The notes under the pieces are model-generated. The model did not search any database and had not been told where the DNA came from. It worked only from the letters and a program-made list of their open reading frames with translations. Position numbers and translations under genes: made by a program. From positions 928,769 through 992,768 of the forward strand of contig CAJNOP010000011.1 of NCBI GenBank assembly GCA_905250075.1: a stretch of DNA of 64,000 nucleotides, in the 5' to 3' direction. Below, in pieces: positions 1 to 13,465 of this stretch. The DNA is from Rotaria sp. Silwood1. Its lineage: Eukaryota > Rotifera > Eurotatoria > Philodinida > Philodinidae. Each line of letters begins with the position of its first letter. Within the stretch, counting starts at the first letter, position 1.

Positions 1-703
1 TAATTTATCTTTTTATATGAACACGAGACAGCTCATTCAATTTCTAATTCTGTATTGCAACTTGACGTCAACCATTTGTTAAGTGTCAGTTGTCTTTTAT
101 GATCTAGTTAGTTTTTTTGTACTTGTAGAGCAGACATCTTTCTTGGAAATTTTATTGATAAAAATAATACTGTCTGATTTTCCCATGTAACATTCAACTT
201 TAAAGACATATGGATATGCAGTGATGTTTGTAACTTCGATGAACGTTTACATTTTATATTCTCTGCCTAATGATATTGCACACTTGACTAAAGATGCATC
301 ATCGATCACTAGAATGTCTAACATTTCATGATACGGTGTGGATATGGGTGTAGGTATCCGTGTTAGCATTATGAAGATTCTCACTCCGGCCCACACTACA
401 TTGATTCATACAGATACCCCACCACCCACGAACTCGTGGTAGAATTGGATTATCGAGTGAATAGTCGAGAGCCTACCATTTCTTTTCCTTTTTTTTTCTT
501 AAATTCCAAAAAACACGTTACAGAAACACATCGTTTCCGAAGAAATTTGTTCCATGGATATTAGAGCGCGATGAACTGCTGCAATTATTACTTTAAATTA
601 TTTGACATAGATAGCTATTTCCATTAATTTACCAATAAATGAATCTTTGCTATTACAAATAGTATTATAATTAGTTTACATTCATTAAATATTGTTATTC
701 TAG
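1..703. other. Intergenic or intronic stretch, nothing recognised
   Basis: AT-rich sequence with no open frame that resembles a protein. It ends in a splice-acceptor-like ATTCTAG at 697-703, so it may be the intron before the exon-like segment that follows. Confidence 0.3.
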
Positions 704-858
704 CTGATTCTAATGCAAAACACGATGATTTACGACATTTAACAATGAATTCAACAGGTGATCAACGTTTACCTTGGACCAAGGAGCCTCGCCTAGTATA
801 CCCATTTCCATCATGCAAAAAAATCACTTTATTCATCTGTCACAATTCACTTGATTAG
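704..858 (+). CDS. Possible terminal exon of an unidentified gene
   Basis: A 155 nt segment preceded by an acceptor (ATTCTAG) stays open for 51 codons to TAG at 856-858 if it is entered with one base from the previous exon. The peptide contains DDLRHLTMNSTGDQRLPWTK and a proline-rich stretch near PRLVYPFP; it is hydrophilic and protein-like. A possible donor (CTA|GTATAC at 797) could end the exon earlier. No family is recognised and the upstream exons would lie outside the window. It could also be chance. Confidence 0.3.
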
Positions 859-3084
859 TTCAAATTAACATATTTATATTGATAGTAGTACATTTTTCTC
901 ATATATCAGTAGCAATCATTATCCGATTTTTATTGCATATACAAAAATCAAATCGACAATTAAGCATGAGCAATAAAATTAAATAAATATACTGGCAAGT
1001 TTCTTGAGCCAAATTAAATGCATCATGGAAACTTCTCAAAGAATTGTATAAATCATACTAGATGAATTGCAACATCTATTATAATAAATCAAATTGTGAT
1101 ACATTATATAGACAGTAAACAACCAACTTCATTCAGATTTTACACCTGTCAGTTCGAATTTTCATCAGGTATACAATATTTTTAATAAAACCTTTATTTC
1201 AAAAGGAAGCAAGAAATTGATCTTACTTGTCTGAAGTCGTGAATTCAATTTTCACAAAATGAAATTAAACATTACAAAGCTCGGAAAGAGCATTTATTCT
1301 TATTTAATCTAGTATCCTCCATTACATCAATAGTCTAGTGCACAATCCAAATTACTAAACAACAAAATAATATTAATTATTTCAAATATTACTGATGATA
1401 CTAGTATACATTTTCGCACAACCACTTAATCAATAATCTTATGTTTACAACAACATTTTATAGATCAGTTTTCTAGTTTTATTTCACAGCATGTAAATAG
1501 TACTGATCAAAAAGCAACTGCATTGTGGTATCAATTACTTCTTATAAACGACCAATCAATTAAACACTTTATGCAATACTGTGTTTCAAACTTTCTATTC
1601 AAGAACTCAAAACAATCATCGAATAAATTGTTAGTGAATCATAATTCTTCAAATTTAGATAGAATATCGAATGAAATGTGAAACTTATTTCAATAAAATA
1701 TTACAAAGTCTTATTAAGTTTATATAATGAGTTATTCTCAGCAAAAAAAAGTGCGTGAACTAAAATGCTCATACTTCTTTTGCTTTAATGAAAGTCATAG
1801 TTCGTTGCCACTACCGTGATAATTGGAATCCGCTAATTAACTGTGTATTCTTAATAAAATAGAGAAAAAACTATTTTTATTTAAATCCAGCAAAAGGCTC
1901 ATCAAGTAAAACATGCTCTCTCTTTAATAGCATAGTTCAAAAAGATACTGGACAACAGTGACACACGTTCAAAGTCTTCTACAATAAATTAAGCAACCAA
2001 CAATATACAACAATGTCTTAAATGTAGAGTACATTGATTTTCTTCAAGTTGCTGATGACTAATAATAACAAAGTCTTTACTTAAATCCTCTTGCATTCGA
2101 TGTTCACCAACGTAAATATATATTTGTAAAATTAAGAATTATTTGCTAGATAGAACTTGAGGATATTAATATCCATAGACATTTATCATCAAACATATAC
2201 AGTAAATCAAAAATATTACAAAATAGTTGTTTCAGTAGTACAGTTTATATTATAAATAATAATGATCTATCACCTGTACTTTTAATGAATCCAGTCATTG
2301 ATATTCCATTATTGAAGATCAGTCATTCATTATGTAGTGTTTCTGGTTACATCTTTCAAACAGCAACTGGTTGTTCTAGAAGCGAAAATTAAAAAAACAA
2401 CTGTTGTCATTTTTTTAAATTGTAGTTCATCGTGACATAATGTAGTAAACTCAGTAAAATGTAAATCCACTATATATTATTCTGGTATTCAACCACCTAA
2501 ATGCAATATAGTATATAAATTTCTATCAAATAGATAATCAAAATAATTTATAGATTTAGATTATAACACTCGGTACCAAACTTAGCTTCAACACTTTTAT
2601 TACACGATGAATAGCAAAAGTGAAATCTACCCAAAATATCATCCATATTATGTATCGACAGTACTGTAAATTTTTATTCGTTGAAATATTTGTGACCACC
2701 TATCACTATGGTTTCGAATTTAAATGCTATTTGTAAAATTGAAAAGTGACAATGACTCTAACAGTTTCATTAAAAAATGTCTCCGAATTGAATGTTGCTT
2801 CTCTCATACATAAAATTTTCAACTATATGAGTATCTTCATTTTCCTACACTCTACTGTGGATTCTACCGTAGTTTTCAAACATTCCACATCAAAACTCGC
2901 ATTCACACTTCAAAGACACATGAATGTCTCATCCACTTGTTGGCAGTTCAGGGAAACATCTAATGATATTTTATTGCAAAGCACAACCTCTTTTGGAAAG
3001 ATAATTTGAATAACATTCTTAATGGTAAAATCAAACAATTAAAATGTTATTCGCAGTATAAACATTTAAAAGAAACTCAAAATG
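859..3084 (+). other. Gene-free AT-rich stretch
   Basis: About 2.2 kb with no recognisable coding sequence. An 87-codon ATG frame at 2,746-3,009 has no splice context and no family resemblance. No RNA gene or tandem array was seen. Confidence 0.4.
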
Positions 3085-3380
3085 GGATTAAAATTGATTA
3101 TTTTTGATAAATAATCTATTATAATGGCATTATTTTAATCTGATTTTTCAACTCTAGAGATGTGTGTCATTTGATTTTGATCTATTTTAATCGATTATGT
3201 AAATAAAAACAATTACAACTGATTATTCAAATACATTTTAATTGATTAAAGATAGCTAATCGGTTAAAAAAAGATTAAAATCAAACGAAATCTGTTTCTA
3301 GTGCTGAAAAATCTGATGAAAATCAGATAGAAATAGTGTCATTACAATAGATTTTAATTTGGTTTTGAGCCGGTTTTTAA
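3085..3380. repeat. Foldback (imperfect inverted-repeat) element
   Basis: The left part (around 3,110-3,160: TCTATTATAATGGCATTATT, then AATCTGATTTTTCAACTCTAG) returns as an imperfect reverse complement at 3,299-3,360 (CTAGTGCTGAAAAATCTG ... ATTACAATAGATTTT). The inner part (GATTTTGATC / GATTAAAATCAAAC) is inverted too. The arms are diverged and the outer limits are not sharp, so this is an old foldback or MITE relic. No coding capacity was seen. Confidence 0.5.
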
Positions 3381-3934
3381 CATGAGTAGTATCTCGTACA
3401 TCAAAAACATCTACTACAGCTCTTTAAATGAAAAAAAAAGTTTAAATGATTGATAGATGCATTAGATTTTTATATCGCACCATAAACAGAAATGATCTAG
3501 AAAGAGTTTTTTTAACCTTCCAGTGGTGTGACTAATGAATTAGATTTCTACTCATCAACTTCAAAAGTTTTTGATGAAGGTAATTATACCATAGAATGAA
3601 TAGCTAATTTACTCGTGGTATAAGTATATACTTCTAAAAATAGCAGAATAATTACTAAATCTAAAGAAAAACAACAATAACAGTATACCGCCTTCTGCTT
3701 TTTTATCAAAAAAATTAGTATACCTTTGTTCTTACCAAGCATTTTTGTATAACTCTACTGATAAAAAATTACAGATGAAGAACAAGTTTTTTTTGATAGA
3801 TCATCTGCTTATATTTCTTGATTTTGATAGGACAGCAGACCAAATAGATTCATACATCATCATCAAAATCTAGTAACCATATCTATAATACTATTTTTAA
3901 AAAAAACAGTTTTAGAGAACTATTCTTTTATACA

Positions 3935-4918
3935 ATGACAACTAATACCACCATACCCACAATAACAGTCAATACTCAATCAACCGAAGAATTGATTGTT
4001 GCTTATTATTCGTTAATTTTGATCATTGTGGGAACTTTATTCAATATTATAACATTCATTATTCTTTGCCGATCAACATTTAGAAATACTAAAACAAGAC
4101 CAACACTTCATTATATGCGTGCAATGGCCATCTTTGATATTCTAATGTTATATGGATGGAATCTCGATCATTATCTCACAAGCATATATCAGTTTCATAT
4201 TCTACGCTATTCCATAATATCCTGCAGATTTATTTCATTTCTCAGCTATTTTTCACCTCAATCATCAGCTTGGCTTCGTGTCTTTGTCTCTCTTGATCGA
4301 TACTTATCATTGAGTCGTCTTCATCGAACATGGTTCGGTCAATCGAAAAATGTTCTTATTATAATTGCTTGCATCATTGGTGTTCTTCTTCTTCTCAACT
4401 TTCATTTTTTTCTTTTTGTTTGCTATTATAGAACAAATGGTACAATTAGTGCTTTATCTTGGCTCTATGATATCTATCCACTATGGGATTATATTAATTT
4501 AGGAGTGTACAATTGTGTACCATTTGTATTGATGGTTATATTCAATTGTGGTGTGATTTATCATTTACTTCGTCTTAGAAGTACGACAAGCATTCAAAAT
4601 TCTCGAATTCAACATCGATCTATTTCAATTACATTGGTCATTACAACATCTCTCTTTTTATTTATGACCGTACCGTCAACTGTAGCTTTTGCATTTTTTT
4701 CCTCATCAGATGTTGGTCTTTTACGATTCTTCGACTGTTTACTTTATTCACATCATATATTATCATTTCCGTTGTATATGATTACATTTGATGAATTTCG
4801 ACAAGAATTTTTTGACATGCTTGCATGCAAGACAAATAATCGCAGAGTTACACCACAAGCACAAACTGGTACTGTAACACAGATATTCAATATAAGAAAA
4901 CCTGTGACAAATACTTAA
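3935..4918 (+). CDS. Rhodopsin-like G-protein-coupled receptor, intronless
   Basis: A single uninterrupted frame of 327 codons encodes a seven-helix receptor. TM1 is near residues 20-45 (LILIIVGTLFNIITFIILC), TM2 near 63-85, TM3 near 95-120, ending in the class A signature LDRYLSL (DRY motif, about 123-129). TM4 is a Leu/Phe-rich run near 142-165, TM5 near 190-210, TM6 near 232-255 and TM7 near 265-285. The usual NPxxY of TM7 is replaced by SFPLYM. The N-terminus is Thr/Asn-rich with possible glycosylation sites (NTT, NTQ). It most resembles peptide-type (FMRFamide-receptor-like) animal receptors; the ligand cannot be told. Intronless GPCRs of this kind are numerous in bdelloids (general knowledge). 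An AATAAA lies at 5,143-5,148. The surroundings are gene-poor. Confidence 0.8.
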   Translation: MTTNTTIPTITVNTQSTEELIVAYYSLILIIVGTLFNIITFIILCRSTFRNTKTRPTLHYMRAMAIFDILMLYGWNLDHYLTSIYQFHILRYSIISCRFISFLSYFSPQSSAWLRVFVSLDRYLSLSRLHRTWFGQSKNVLIIIACIIGVLLLLNFHFFLFVCYYRTNGTISALSWLYDIYPLWDYINLGVYNCVPFVLMVIFNCGVIYHLLRLRSTTSIQNSRIQHRSISITLVITTSLFLFMTVPSTVAFAFFSSSDVGLLRFFDCLLYSHHILSFPLYMITFDEFRQEFFDMLACKTNNRRVTPQAQTGTVTQIFNIRKPVTNT

Positions 4919-6602
4919 AAGCATTGTTTCATTCTTAATGCTTTTCATGATGAAATCAAACATTTCTTTATCGTACAAGTATATTTCTATGTAGTTTGCT
5001 TCTTGATGTACTAGTATTTCACTGCTTTATGTGTTTTTGTACCGTACGCTGCCATCAAAATCCATTGTAATGTTCGTAACTGACAGTTAGTGATCTTATG
5101 GAAAATGATCTCAAATTTAAATGTGTATTGTATTTATTGTTCAATAAAATATTAATAAATTAAGACTAATTTCAAGTCGCAAATAACAGAAGATATTGAT
5201 TGTGACAATACTCACACGGAACATGTTGCTATACATGTTTGTTCGCAGGGTTGTAATCACTTCTATCAAGGTATTTACGATTTCGATAGCTGTCGACAAA
5301 AAATAATCATTTGTATTCTATACGATAGGTTTAGCCTTGTCGATCAACTTGCATCGATCGTTTGAAATTCTCGACTAAATCTGCAAAAAAACTGCCTTGC
5401 TCAATGAAAGAATTTGACCAATTAAAAATCATCACTTGTACTATAACCATCAACTAGCCAGTTGTTTCCACAAGAAATTTTTTTAATTACAATTCCACGA
5501 AAATATACAATGTAGAACTCGTGTAACCCTTGAAGTTTCTAATAGTAATTACTTATATTTTAGTCTATTCCATTCCATATATGCTAGAAGTAAGAATTGT
5601 TTCACTCTGAACTGTAAGACTTCTCAATTCATCTAAAAATAAAACTGTAGGTATGAAGTAAAAATAATCTACAAAGTTCAAGTTTAATAATAGTACCATT
5701 TCAAAATCTATTATATTATTGTTAAATAAGGCGTAACTATTACTAAGACTAAAGTTGATTATTTACTGTGACAAAACTTGATTGTAATTAAAAGTCACAG
5801 CATTCATAGTTGAGCCAATGAATATTGTTATTGTTCTGACACTAGATAACATACAACAAGAATGTTGACGTGTATATATTTAAATAGTTTGTAATCCATG
5901 ATACTTCTCATTGCATATAGATCATTCAACAGTTAATAGAGATCATGGCATACTCCAATTTCCAAAAAATTCAAAATTTCCACATCATTTTATAATGGAT
6001 AATGCAACACTAAGCGATACCAGTTCAAGTACCTAAATTCAATATCGCGACATGTAACTAAAATCTATTTTTAGATGAATAATTGAAGAAATACAATTCT
6101 TACTTTGGCATTAGATTAGGCCAGGGATTTTTTTTTACAAGAAAAGCATACCAGATGGAAATGAATTTTCGTACTTAACTTAACCCACCCCAATCCAAAA
6201 TTACACGTCAGTATCCGACATGAGTCAAATTTTTGTGACCCAATTCGAACTTTGATATCGATCACTTTTCTATTTCACTTACATCTGAAGTCAATAAAGA
6301 AAAGTTGGTAAAGTAGCATAAAAGATCGTTTGATACATAACTTCTTGTTCTACTTATCTTTTCAGCACTCTCTTATAAAACATTTACATGAAAAAACATC
6401 CAGAATGTTTTTCGTTTCTGTAAAATATTCAGACTACAGTTCCATATCGAAATTCAAAAATTATTGTGTGACCCAAATCGAATACTGCTATAAACATAGT
6501 TTCTATATTTGTTTGATAGCATAGCCGATCTCATGCATTTATGTCCACAGTCATTTTATTTGGATTTTTCAAAAATAAGAATTTACCATTTAATGTGTTA
6601 AG
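4919..6602 (+). other. 3' flank of the receptor and gene-free stretch
   Basis: AATAAA at 5,143-5,148 is a plausible polyadenylation signal for the receptor gene. The rest is AT-rich without a recognisable coding frame or repeat. Confidence 0.4.
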
Positions 6603-6809
6603 ATTCTTGCTCCATGTCACGAAATATGTACTGTATTACTAACGATTGTTAACAAACTCGATAATTTCGATGTACTATATTCATTCGTAGGAGTCAATCA
6701 AAAATTTGATGAATTAGTCTTTGATATGACTTTAGCACAATCTATTGATTTAGTGACATTGTCATCAAATAAAGATATGAAATCCAAAATTGATTCAATA
6801 CTTAGTTAA
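6603..6809 (+). pseudogene. F-box-like gene fragment
   Basis: A frame open from 6,603 to TAA at 6,807-6,809 reads as a protein-like peptide with the core LDNFDVLYSFVGVNQKFDEL followed by an acidic/Ser-rich segment. This pattern (hydrophobic pairs, then a short LD-x-FDVLYSF-x-GVN run) resembles the N-terminal F-box-like motif of a large family in bdelloid genomes. There is no start codon at the expected place and no downstream body of the protein, so it looks like a truncated relic. The family call is from memory and tentative. Confidence 0.4.
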
Positions 6810-7139
6810 TTCTGTTTTTATATAATATCTCGAATTTAACACAATGTGGAAAGCTTCACTGTTGATCTAATGTCAACAGTTCATACTTATTGCACTAGCA
6901 ATTAGTCTGAACTGCACATTATGATCTCAGATCACTGAAGAAAAAACATTGCCAACAAATCTAGGGTGTGGCTGTGAGTTATCTTTTTTAACCCACGCTT
7001 GATATTGTGAAGAAGAAAACAAACACAAATAATCAGAAACAATAATACAACTTGGGTTAATAGTTAAGAAACAAAAAGAGAAAACCAATACAGACAAATT
7101 ACACGAGATCAAAAACAAAACGTAGAAAATAGAATTATC

Positions 7140-10100
7140 TTATCGTAGTGGTGGTGGAGGAGGTGGAGGAGGTGCTCTTGGCAATGGAGGTGTAAATGCA
7201 AGATTATTATTTTGATAATATTGTTGTTGATATGCATTTTGATAATACATAGCAGCATTATATTGATTCCATTGTTGCTGATTAGAATAATTTTGTTGTT
7301 GTTGAGAATTTGGCCATGATATTTGTGAAGCACTATTATTTGAATTTCCTCCATTTGTCATTAAAGCTGGAATATGTTGAGCTCGATAAGAATCACGTTC
7401 AATATATGATGGATAATTGTTATTTCGATTTGTTCCTCGTAAAAGATGATAACCATCGAATACATCGCTATTATTATAACGAGGACCTGTTGAACTAAAT
7501 GATGTATTGGATTGATTCGCTGGATTATTGAGTGGACTATTATTATTATTATTTTGATTAAATGACATTAATGAAGGAGAATTCTAAAAACGAAAGATAA
7601 TGAAGAATTCAAATATAATTTACTAATCTCTCTAATTATTCTTAATTCTAAAAAATCATATGTTGTACAAATTAGAACTTCTGTAGTTTTTTATTAAAAT
7701 AAAAAAAGTAAGTAGGATTATCCTCAATTTTTAAGTTAATTGAATATTCGATCATAAGATAGATTTGAATAGAAAGTTACTGTTAAGATAATAAAATATA
7801 TAACGTGTGATTCATAAATCATAGGATGCTTTGATTTTCTGTTTTTCAATAACGAAATCACTCTTAAAAAACATTATTCTAAGCTTATTCGATGGAGACT
7901 TCTTCACTATAGAAAAATGTATTCTACGTTTTTTAAATAAAATATTCTTGTCGAAAAAAAGTTGGTAAAGATCGAACGCTGTTTTATCGTCTCATTGTGA
8001 TCTTCTGCTGTTTTCTGCCGACATCTAACGATTTTTTTAAGTTTATGCTCATTGTAAATGACTTAGCATTAATAGATAAAGCATTTTATGATCTATGCTT
8101 TCAAGATTATTTTAAGGCTTGCAAAGACGTTATTCATGTACAAAAGCTTGAAACTAACATCTGGTGATATTTTATATTGAATACGCTTTCGAAACTCCTG
8201 TCTTCAAATATTAATATGCTCTATGAATGGTTTATTATTATGTCATCAATGCGGAATTTAATTTTGAACAAACTGATGTAATTTTTTTCGAAAATTACCC
8301 AAACATCGCAAGATGAACCATTTCATGACATATCTTACAGTATATTTCGAATTTTAGCGGAACTATTATTCAAACGTATGTATCATAATTGCAACAAAAA
8401 ATTCTTTAACGAATGAAATTAGAATGATGTCTTCAAAGTACCCCATTCTTTATAAGCTACCTAGAATAACAAATATTGTATATTTGTGATGATATAAATT
8501 CTAATGCTTCTTTTTTGAAATTGACTAGAGACATATAGTTAAATTTATTAATAATGATAATCTTATCCTTACATAATTGCTGTTTGTATTCATTGAACCA
8601 TTGCTATTAAATGAAACTGTACCAACTGTTGTAGTATTTCTATTACTATCTGTTGTTGATGAAGATGTTCCACCTGCAATAGCTAATGTAGGTCCAGTTG
8701 TTTTAGATCCAGTCATTAAATTTCGTTGATCATCTAACGATAAAGTATTTGTATTTGTATTTTTTTTACCCATTAATTCATTCATTAATGATTGATACTA
8801 AAATATAGAAATAAAAATACTTATAAAATATTTTTTTTGTTTATTCTATCATAAAACTAACTTCACAATCAAGTTTTTGTTGTTCTTGTCGATTTCCACT
8901 GATTGAAAGTGAAGCATCAGAATTTAAGTCAGAATAAGTACCATCCGGCTTTTTACGGAATTTACAATCAGTTGTTAAGTGACCAGCTCCACCACAAATT
9001 GTACATATTATTGTATTTGTAACGATTTTTTCTGCTTCATTCATCAAATTTAGTTTACTATTAAAAACAAATGAAATATCAAAAATGATTTAATTGAAAT
9101 AAATAAAAACTTACATAAGACAATCATTTTCACGCAATGTTCCATTAAGTAAAGCTAATTGTCGAAGTTGTTGTTTACGTAATTCATTTAATCCTTCTGG
9201 TGCATCAATGCTTTTACTTATTATTTCTTGAACCTGAAATATCAATTTTTTTTTCTTTTAGATTTATCGAACAACTTTTTTTTTTTTGTATTCACTTTTT
9301 CTACAGCTTTCGCAACGACTTCAAGGGAGCTACCAGTAATATAAGCATGTAATGGTTCATCTTCACCGGGCAATGGACCATGTTTGACTATACCCATTTT
9401 CCCATCTTTTACAGATCCTTTGCCTTGAAAAGAAAACCGTACTAGTTATAACTGAAAATCTATAGACAATACAATATATACCTCGAATAATAATTTTTGC
9501 ATTAGTCTAAATGTATCCGAAATAGTTTATATAAAGGAACAAATGAATAAACATACCTCTTTTTCTAACATTTTAAGTGTATTACCACGTGGTCCAATGA
9601 TTAAACCAACAAAATTTACATCTGGATGATCTTCTTGTGGAATCATTACTTTATCCGTATATTTCATTTGTTGAGGTCTAAAGAAATTTCATGTTAATAA
9701 GATAAAAATATCTCATCTATGATAAATATGTAACAAAATTCTAAGAATAATATCATATGACTTTCATCAAATAAATAATTTATCAATTAAACGATACTAA
9801 CTTATAATCTCCTGGAGGTTTATAATCTGGATTCAGTGCAATTAATTCTGTAATAAATTGATGACGTTGATCTTCAATTTTACGTCTTGTACGAACTTCA
9901 CGAGTATTTTGTCGTTTTCCCTGTTGATCGTAAATTGGCTCAGGTGATGGAGATCTAAAATAATTAATAAATATTTTTCTTTCATTTTTGTATACATGAA
10001 AAAATGGCGCAATCTATTGTTTAGGAATACAGCACTAGAATATAGAATAAGAGAAAACAAAGATTAGTTTCTAACTTGTTTGCAAAATGATAAGACTGAG

Positions 10101-11047
10101 ATTTATTCTGAATATAAATATTTTTTTTTTGTTCGATTTTATTTTCTCACCTTTCTCTCGATTCAATTTTGATATATGGTCAATGTCACATATACCCAGG
10201 ACGATAATAAGAGAAAAGCAAGACCATTTTATTACTAGAGAAAAATTAACAATGAAATAGAGGGTATATTTCTGTGTAGATCTTGTATATTAGAAGATTA
10301 TTTGTAGCACTAAATAAAAAAAGAATATAAACCAGACAAAACAAAACTCAAAAGAAAAAAAAAACTAAACTGAAAAAAAAAAGGGAGAGAGGGAAAGCCT
10401 TATAGAAAATTAAACGAATATGCAACAAATTTAACCTGTTTTCAGGATTGGATGAAGTATATAAATCATTCATTTTTAAACGACGTGTTAATTCTTCAAT
10501 TTGTAATTGTACTAAATGAAGAAAAGAAAACAAGGTAACATCAATTTTATAAATAAAAATAAAAGAATCATTTACAAATATAAATTTTTTGTTGTTCTTC
10601 TGTCATATTTGTTGTTGAAATTGTTGTTGGCATATTAGGTAGAAAAACTTTTTCAGTTTCATCACCCATCCAACGTCTTTTACGTCTTCTTTTAATTTGT
10701 GTATTAGAATTTGTTGAATCAGCTATACGAAAATTTTTTATAAATATTTTAAAATAAAATCAAAAATTTTTACCTGGTGATTCATCTCCTGTTGGTGTTT
10801 TTATTATTATTTCTTCTTCTTCTCGTAGTTCTACTTTCGGAGGAACAGATAATGGTACCATTACAGAAGGTAATGGTGAATTGTTAATAGAATTATTATC
10901 ATTTCCCTTAGTTATTTCTTCTTTTTTATTTGAAATATTTAATGATACTGATGAATCTCTATCATTTGATTTTCGTGATCGTTTGTGACTTTTTTTATGT
11001 CTTTTCGAAGGACTTCGACTACGTGAACGAGAACCACGAGATGGCAT
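7140..11047 (-). CDS. SF1: Splicing factor 1 / branchpoint-binding protein
   Basis: SF1 binds the intron branch point through its KH-QUA2 domain and helps U2AF65 during early spliceosome assembly in the nucleus. Eleven exons join in frame to 635 residues (minus strand): 11047-10774, 10722-10576, 10511-10436, 9954-9802, 9677-9557, 9506-9482, 9423-9296, 9233-9115, 9057-8862, 8797-8573, 7583-7140. An Arg/Ser-rich N-terminus is followed by the U2AF-binding motif (KRRRKRRWMGDE), the LQLQIEELTRRL helix, the SPSPEPIYD phosphorylation motif, a KH domain with FVGLIIGPRGNTLK and IIIRGKGSVKDG, QUA2 (LRQLALLNGTLREND), one CCHC zinc knuckle (CTICGGAGHLTTDCKF), YQSLMNELMG, a Gln/Asn-rich tail and a C-terminal polyproline run. 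Exon 6 is only 25 nt. The last intron (7,584-8,572) is unusually long. An acceptor-like TTTAG lies 1 nt before the ATG. Confidence 0.96.
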
Positions 11048-11050
11048 ACT

Positions 11051-13465
11051 AAATGATATAACAATAAGAAAGAGAGTAATCTATAAATACAGGAAATGTA
11101 TTATCGAATCAATAAAATTACTAAAGAAAAAAAAAACATCAATGTCTAGCATTCATTCATTTGCTTGATTTCCTCTTTTCTTAAAAAAAATATAATAGGT
11201 TGGACAAGTTGATTATTGTGGGGTCGCTACTATGCAGTATAAAATTTCCTTATCAAACATTTTAAACTTGTTGAACAAAAATCAATAAGGATTCTGTAAG
11301 TTTTAAAGGAAATGTTTATATGAATATTTCTTAATGAGATTATTTTGATTCATAGTAAGATGATTCAACAAACAATGCACATTGACCTATAAATAATTTT
11401 TTTATTAGATAAATTTTTTTGATATAATATTCACGTTTGTTTTTCTTGTTTATTAATTTTAAAATTATTTTGTATTTTAACTTAATCTATTTTTAAAAAA
11501 ATCACGGACTAGGATAATTTTGTGGCGCCGTCTACAAAGACTTGTTGAATCTACATATTCTGCTGACAGAGTGAGTCAAACTCAATATAGATTCGAAATT
11601 AATAAATAGGAAAAATAAATGAAAAAATTTATTCAATAAATATTACTATGAATTTGTTTTCTAAAACAACAAAGAATACGTTGGAAATATTAAATAAAAT
11701 TTTTTAAATTAGTTTCTGATCGTGCAAGCTTGATAACGTTATTGATGATGACGAGAACAATCATATAAATCTCATACTAATCAAAATTTGCCTACAGAAC
11801 GATGAAGTCATCCTATTTTTTAATGTTTTGTTTTGATCAATTTAATGTAAAAAGAAACGAACTAAATGTCTAGTGTAACAGATATAAGTAATAAAACAGA
11901 GCATACTTCTTTTGTGAAAAATATGACAAAACAAATCATTATCACTTAATTTTCTGGTTAAGACCATGTTGAATTATGAAATATACATGACATATCTACC
12001 ATCACATGATAATAAAAATTTCAATAAGTTAGATAAGGAGAGAAACTAAATGTCGAAAATGAAAATGTCAAAAAGTATAAATCTTTGTAAATCCTTGGTA
12101 AAAAAACAAAAAAAACTTTTTTAAAGTTTTAATCAATAGAATGTAATATGGCACGCATGCACACAGCACAGCAGTGAAGGTGAAATCTGTGACTAAAAAG
12201 GATTTGAATTTTTGACATTCTACTTTCGATATTTAACTACTAAATCGTTAGATATAAATTAATAGTAACTATATATATTTGATTCCTTGAGTTAACTTCA
12301 TTTGAACTTTTTTCTAATGAAACAAGTATTTTGTACGATTGTGGGCAATGCGTGGTTGCTAGTGAAAATGATCACATTGAATAACTGCAGTATTTCTTAT
12401 CATATGGTTTCATAAAATATGAATTGCATGAACTTTTCGGACAAGTACATAAAAGTTTTTAGTTCTTGTTTTCTTTGTCTGGTATTTCTGTATCAAAATC
12501 AATAGATGCATTGTCGAGTTCATCTCATTCATCACCAGCGAAACGCTAGATCGCTTTTGTTAGCACAAATGAAAAAAGATTAATATCAATGGTAAAAAAT
12601 TTGTCGAAATGTAAATGCAAAGAATGGTGTGTTTATGAATGAATTACTCGAAGTCTACACTTAAAAATGAATGTTGGTCATCCTTATCGAAAACTGCTTA
12701 AGTAAAATAACGATTTTGCAGGTATTCAATAAAAGATATGCAAGAGCAATTACTTAAATGTAAGTCAAAGTAAGTATACATGTATTATTATTCTGACTGC
12801 ATTTTCAAATTAAGTTGTTCAGATTTTCAACAGAGCTCAACTCTTTTTTGATAGCTTACGAACAGCGAAGCACTGAAACTTTATTTTCATCGCAAAACAC
12901 TGTCGGCATATTATCGACAGTATTTTTCGATCAAAGTTGAATGATTAATCACCAACGAAAGAGTCTCAATTATTGGGATGAAGAAGTCTGGCAAGATCTA
13001 CTTGACAAAGAATGTGTTTGGGTTCAAGTTCGTAATTTTGCGATCGATAGTGCGTGAGTAAGTTAGCAGTAGACTGTAGGAATGGACAAAGATGGATGAG
13101 AATTATGCTCTGTGCTGTGTGTAATAGATGAAATGTTTTCTGCAAAAAAAGGTACAGGTTCTTTTTTATCATTCTTGGTGCTCCTATGGTCTATAAAGGC
13201 TTATTGATTATTCAATGCACTGAATATTGATACTACTTGCATGTTTATTGCGTTCTCTTCATCGAAGATGGAAATTTTGACTTTAGCAACTCCTCTAGTA
13301 CGTCCAATTGAACTATGAACAATGCTCAAAAGTGTTCAAACGTCAAGCAGACGTTGGCTTCAAATTAGAAAGAAGCAAAAACTGTTTTTTTTTTGTAATG
13401 TAAGACAGATTGCAAAAATTCTCAACAGTTTTGTCTCATATTGATTATTGTTGCTAAGATTAATG
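11051..13465. other. Gene-free stretch between SF1 and the DUF4246 relic
   Basis: About 2.4 kb of AT-rich DNA, including the SF1 upstream region. Short protein-like scraps occur around 12,840-13,060 in several frames, but they are broken by stops and match nothing I recognise. No inverted repeat or RNA gene was seen. Confidence 0.35.

Noticed and set aside
2746-3009. 87-codon ATG frame
   Set aside because: No domain, no splice sites, no neighbouring exons; composition is like random AT-rich sequence.
4763-4978. Minus-strand frame over the receptor 3' end
   Set aside because: Antisense shadow of the receptor coding sequence.
7109-7354. Second minus-strand frame over the SF1 last exon
   Set aside because: It is a shifted frame of the Gln/Asn-rich SF1 tail; the other frame continues the SF1 protein.
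12840-13172. Protein-like scraps on both strands
   Set aside because: Frames are interrupted every 30 codons or so and match no family I can name; not enough to call a gene.
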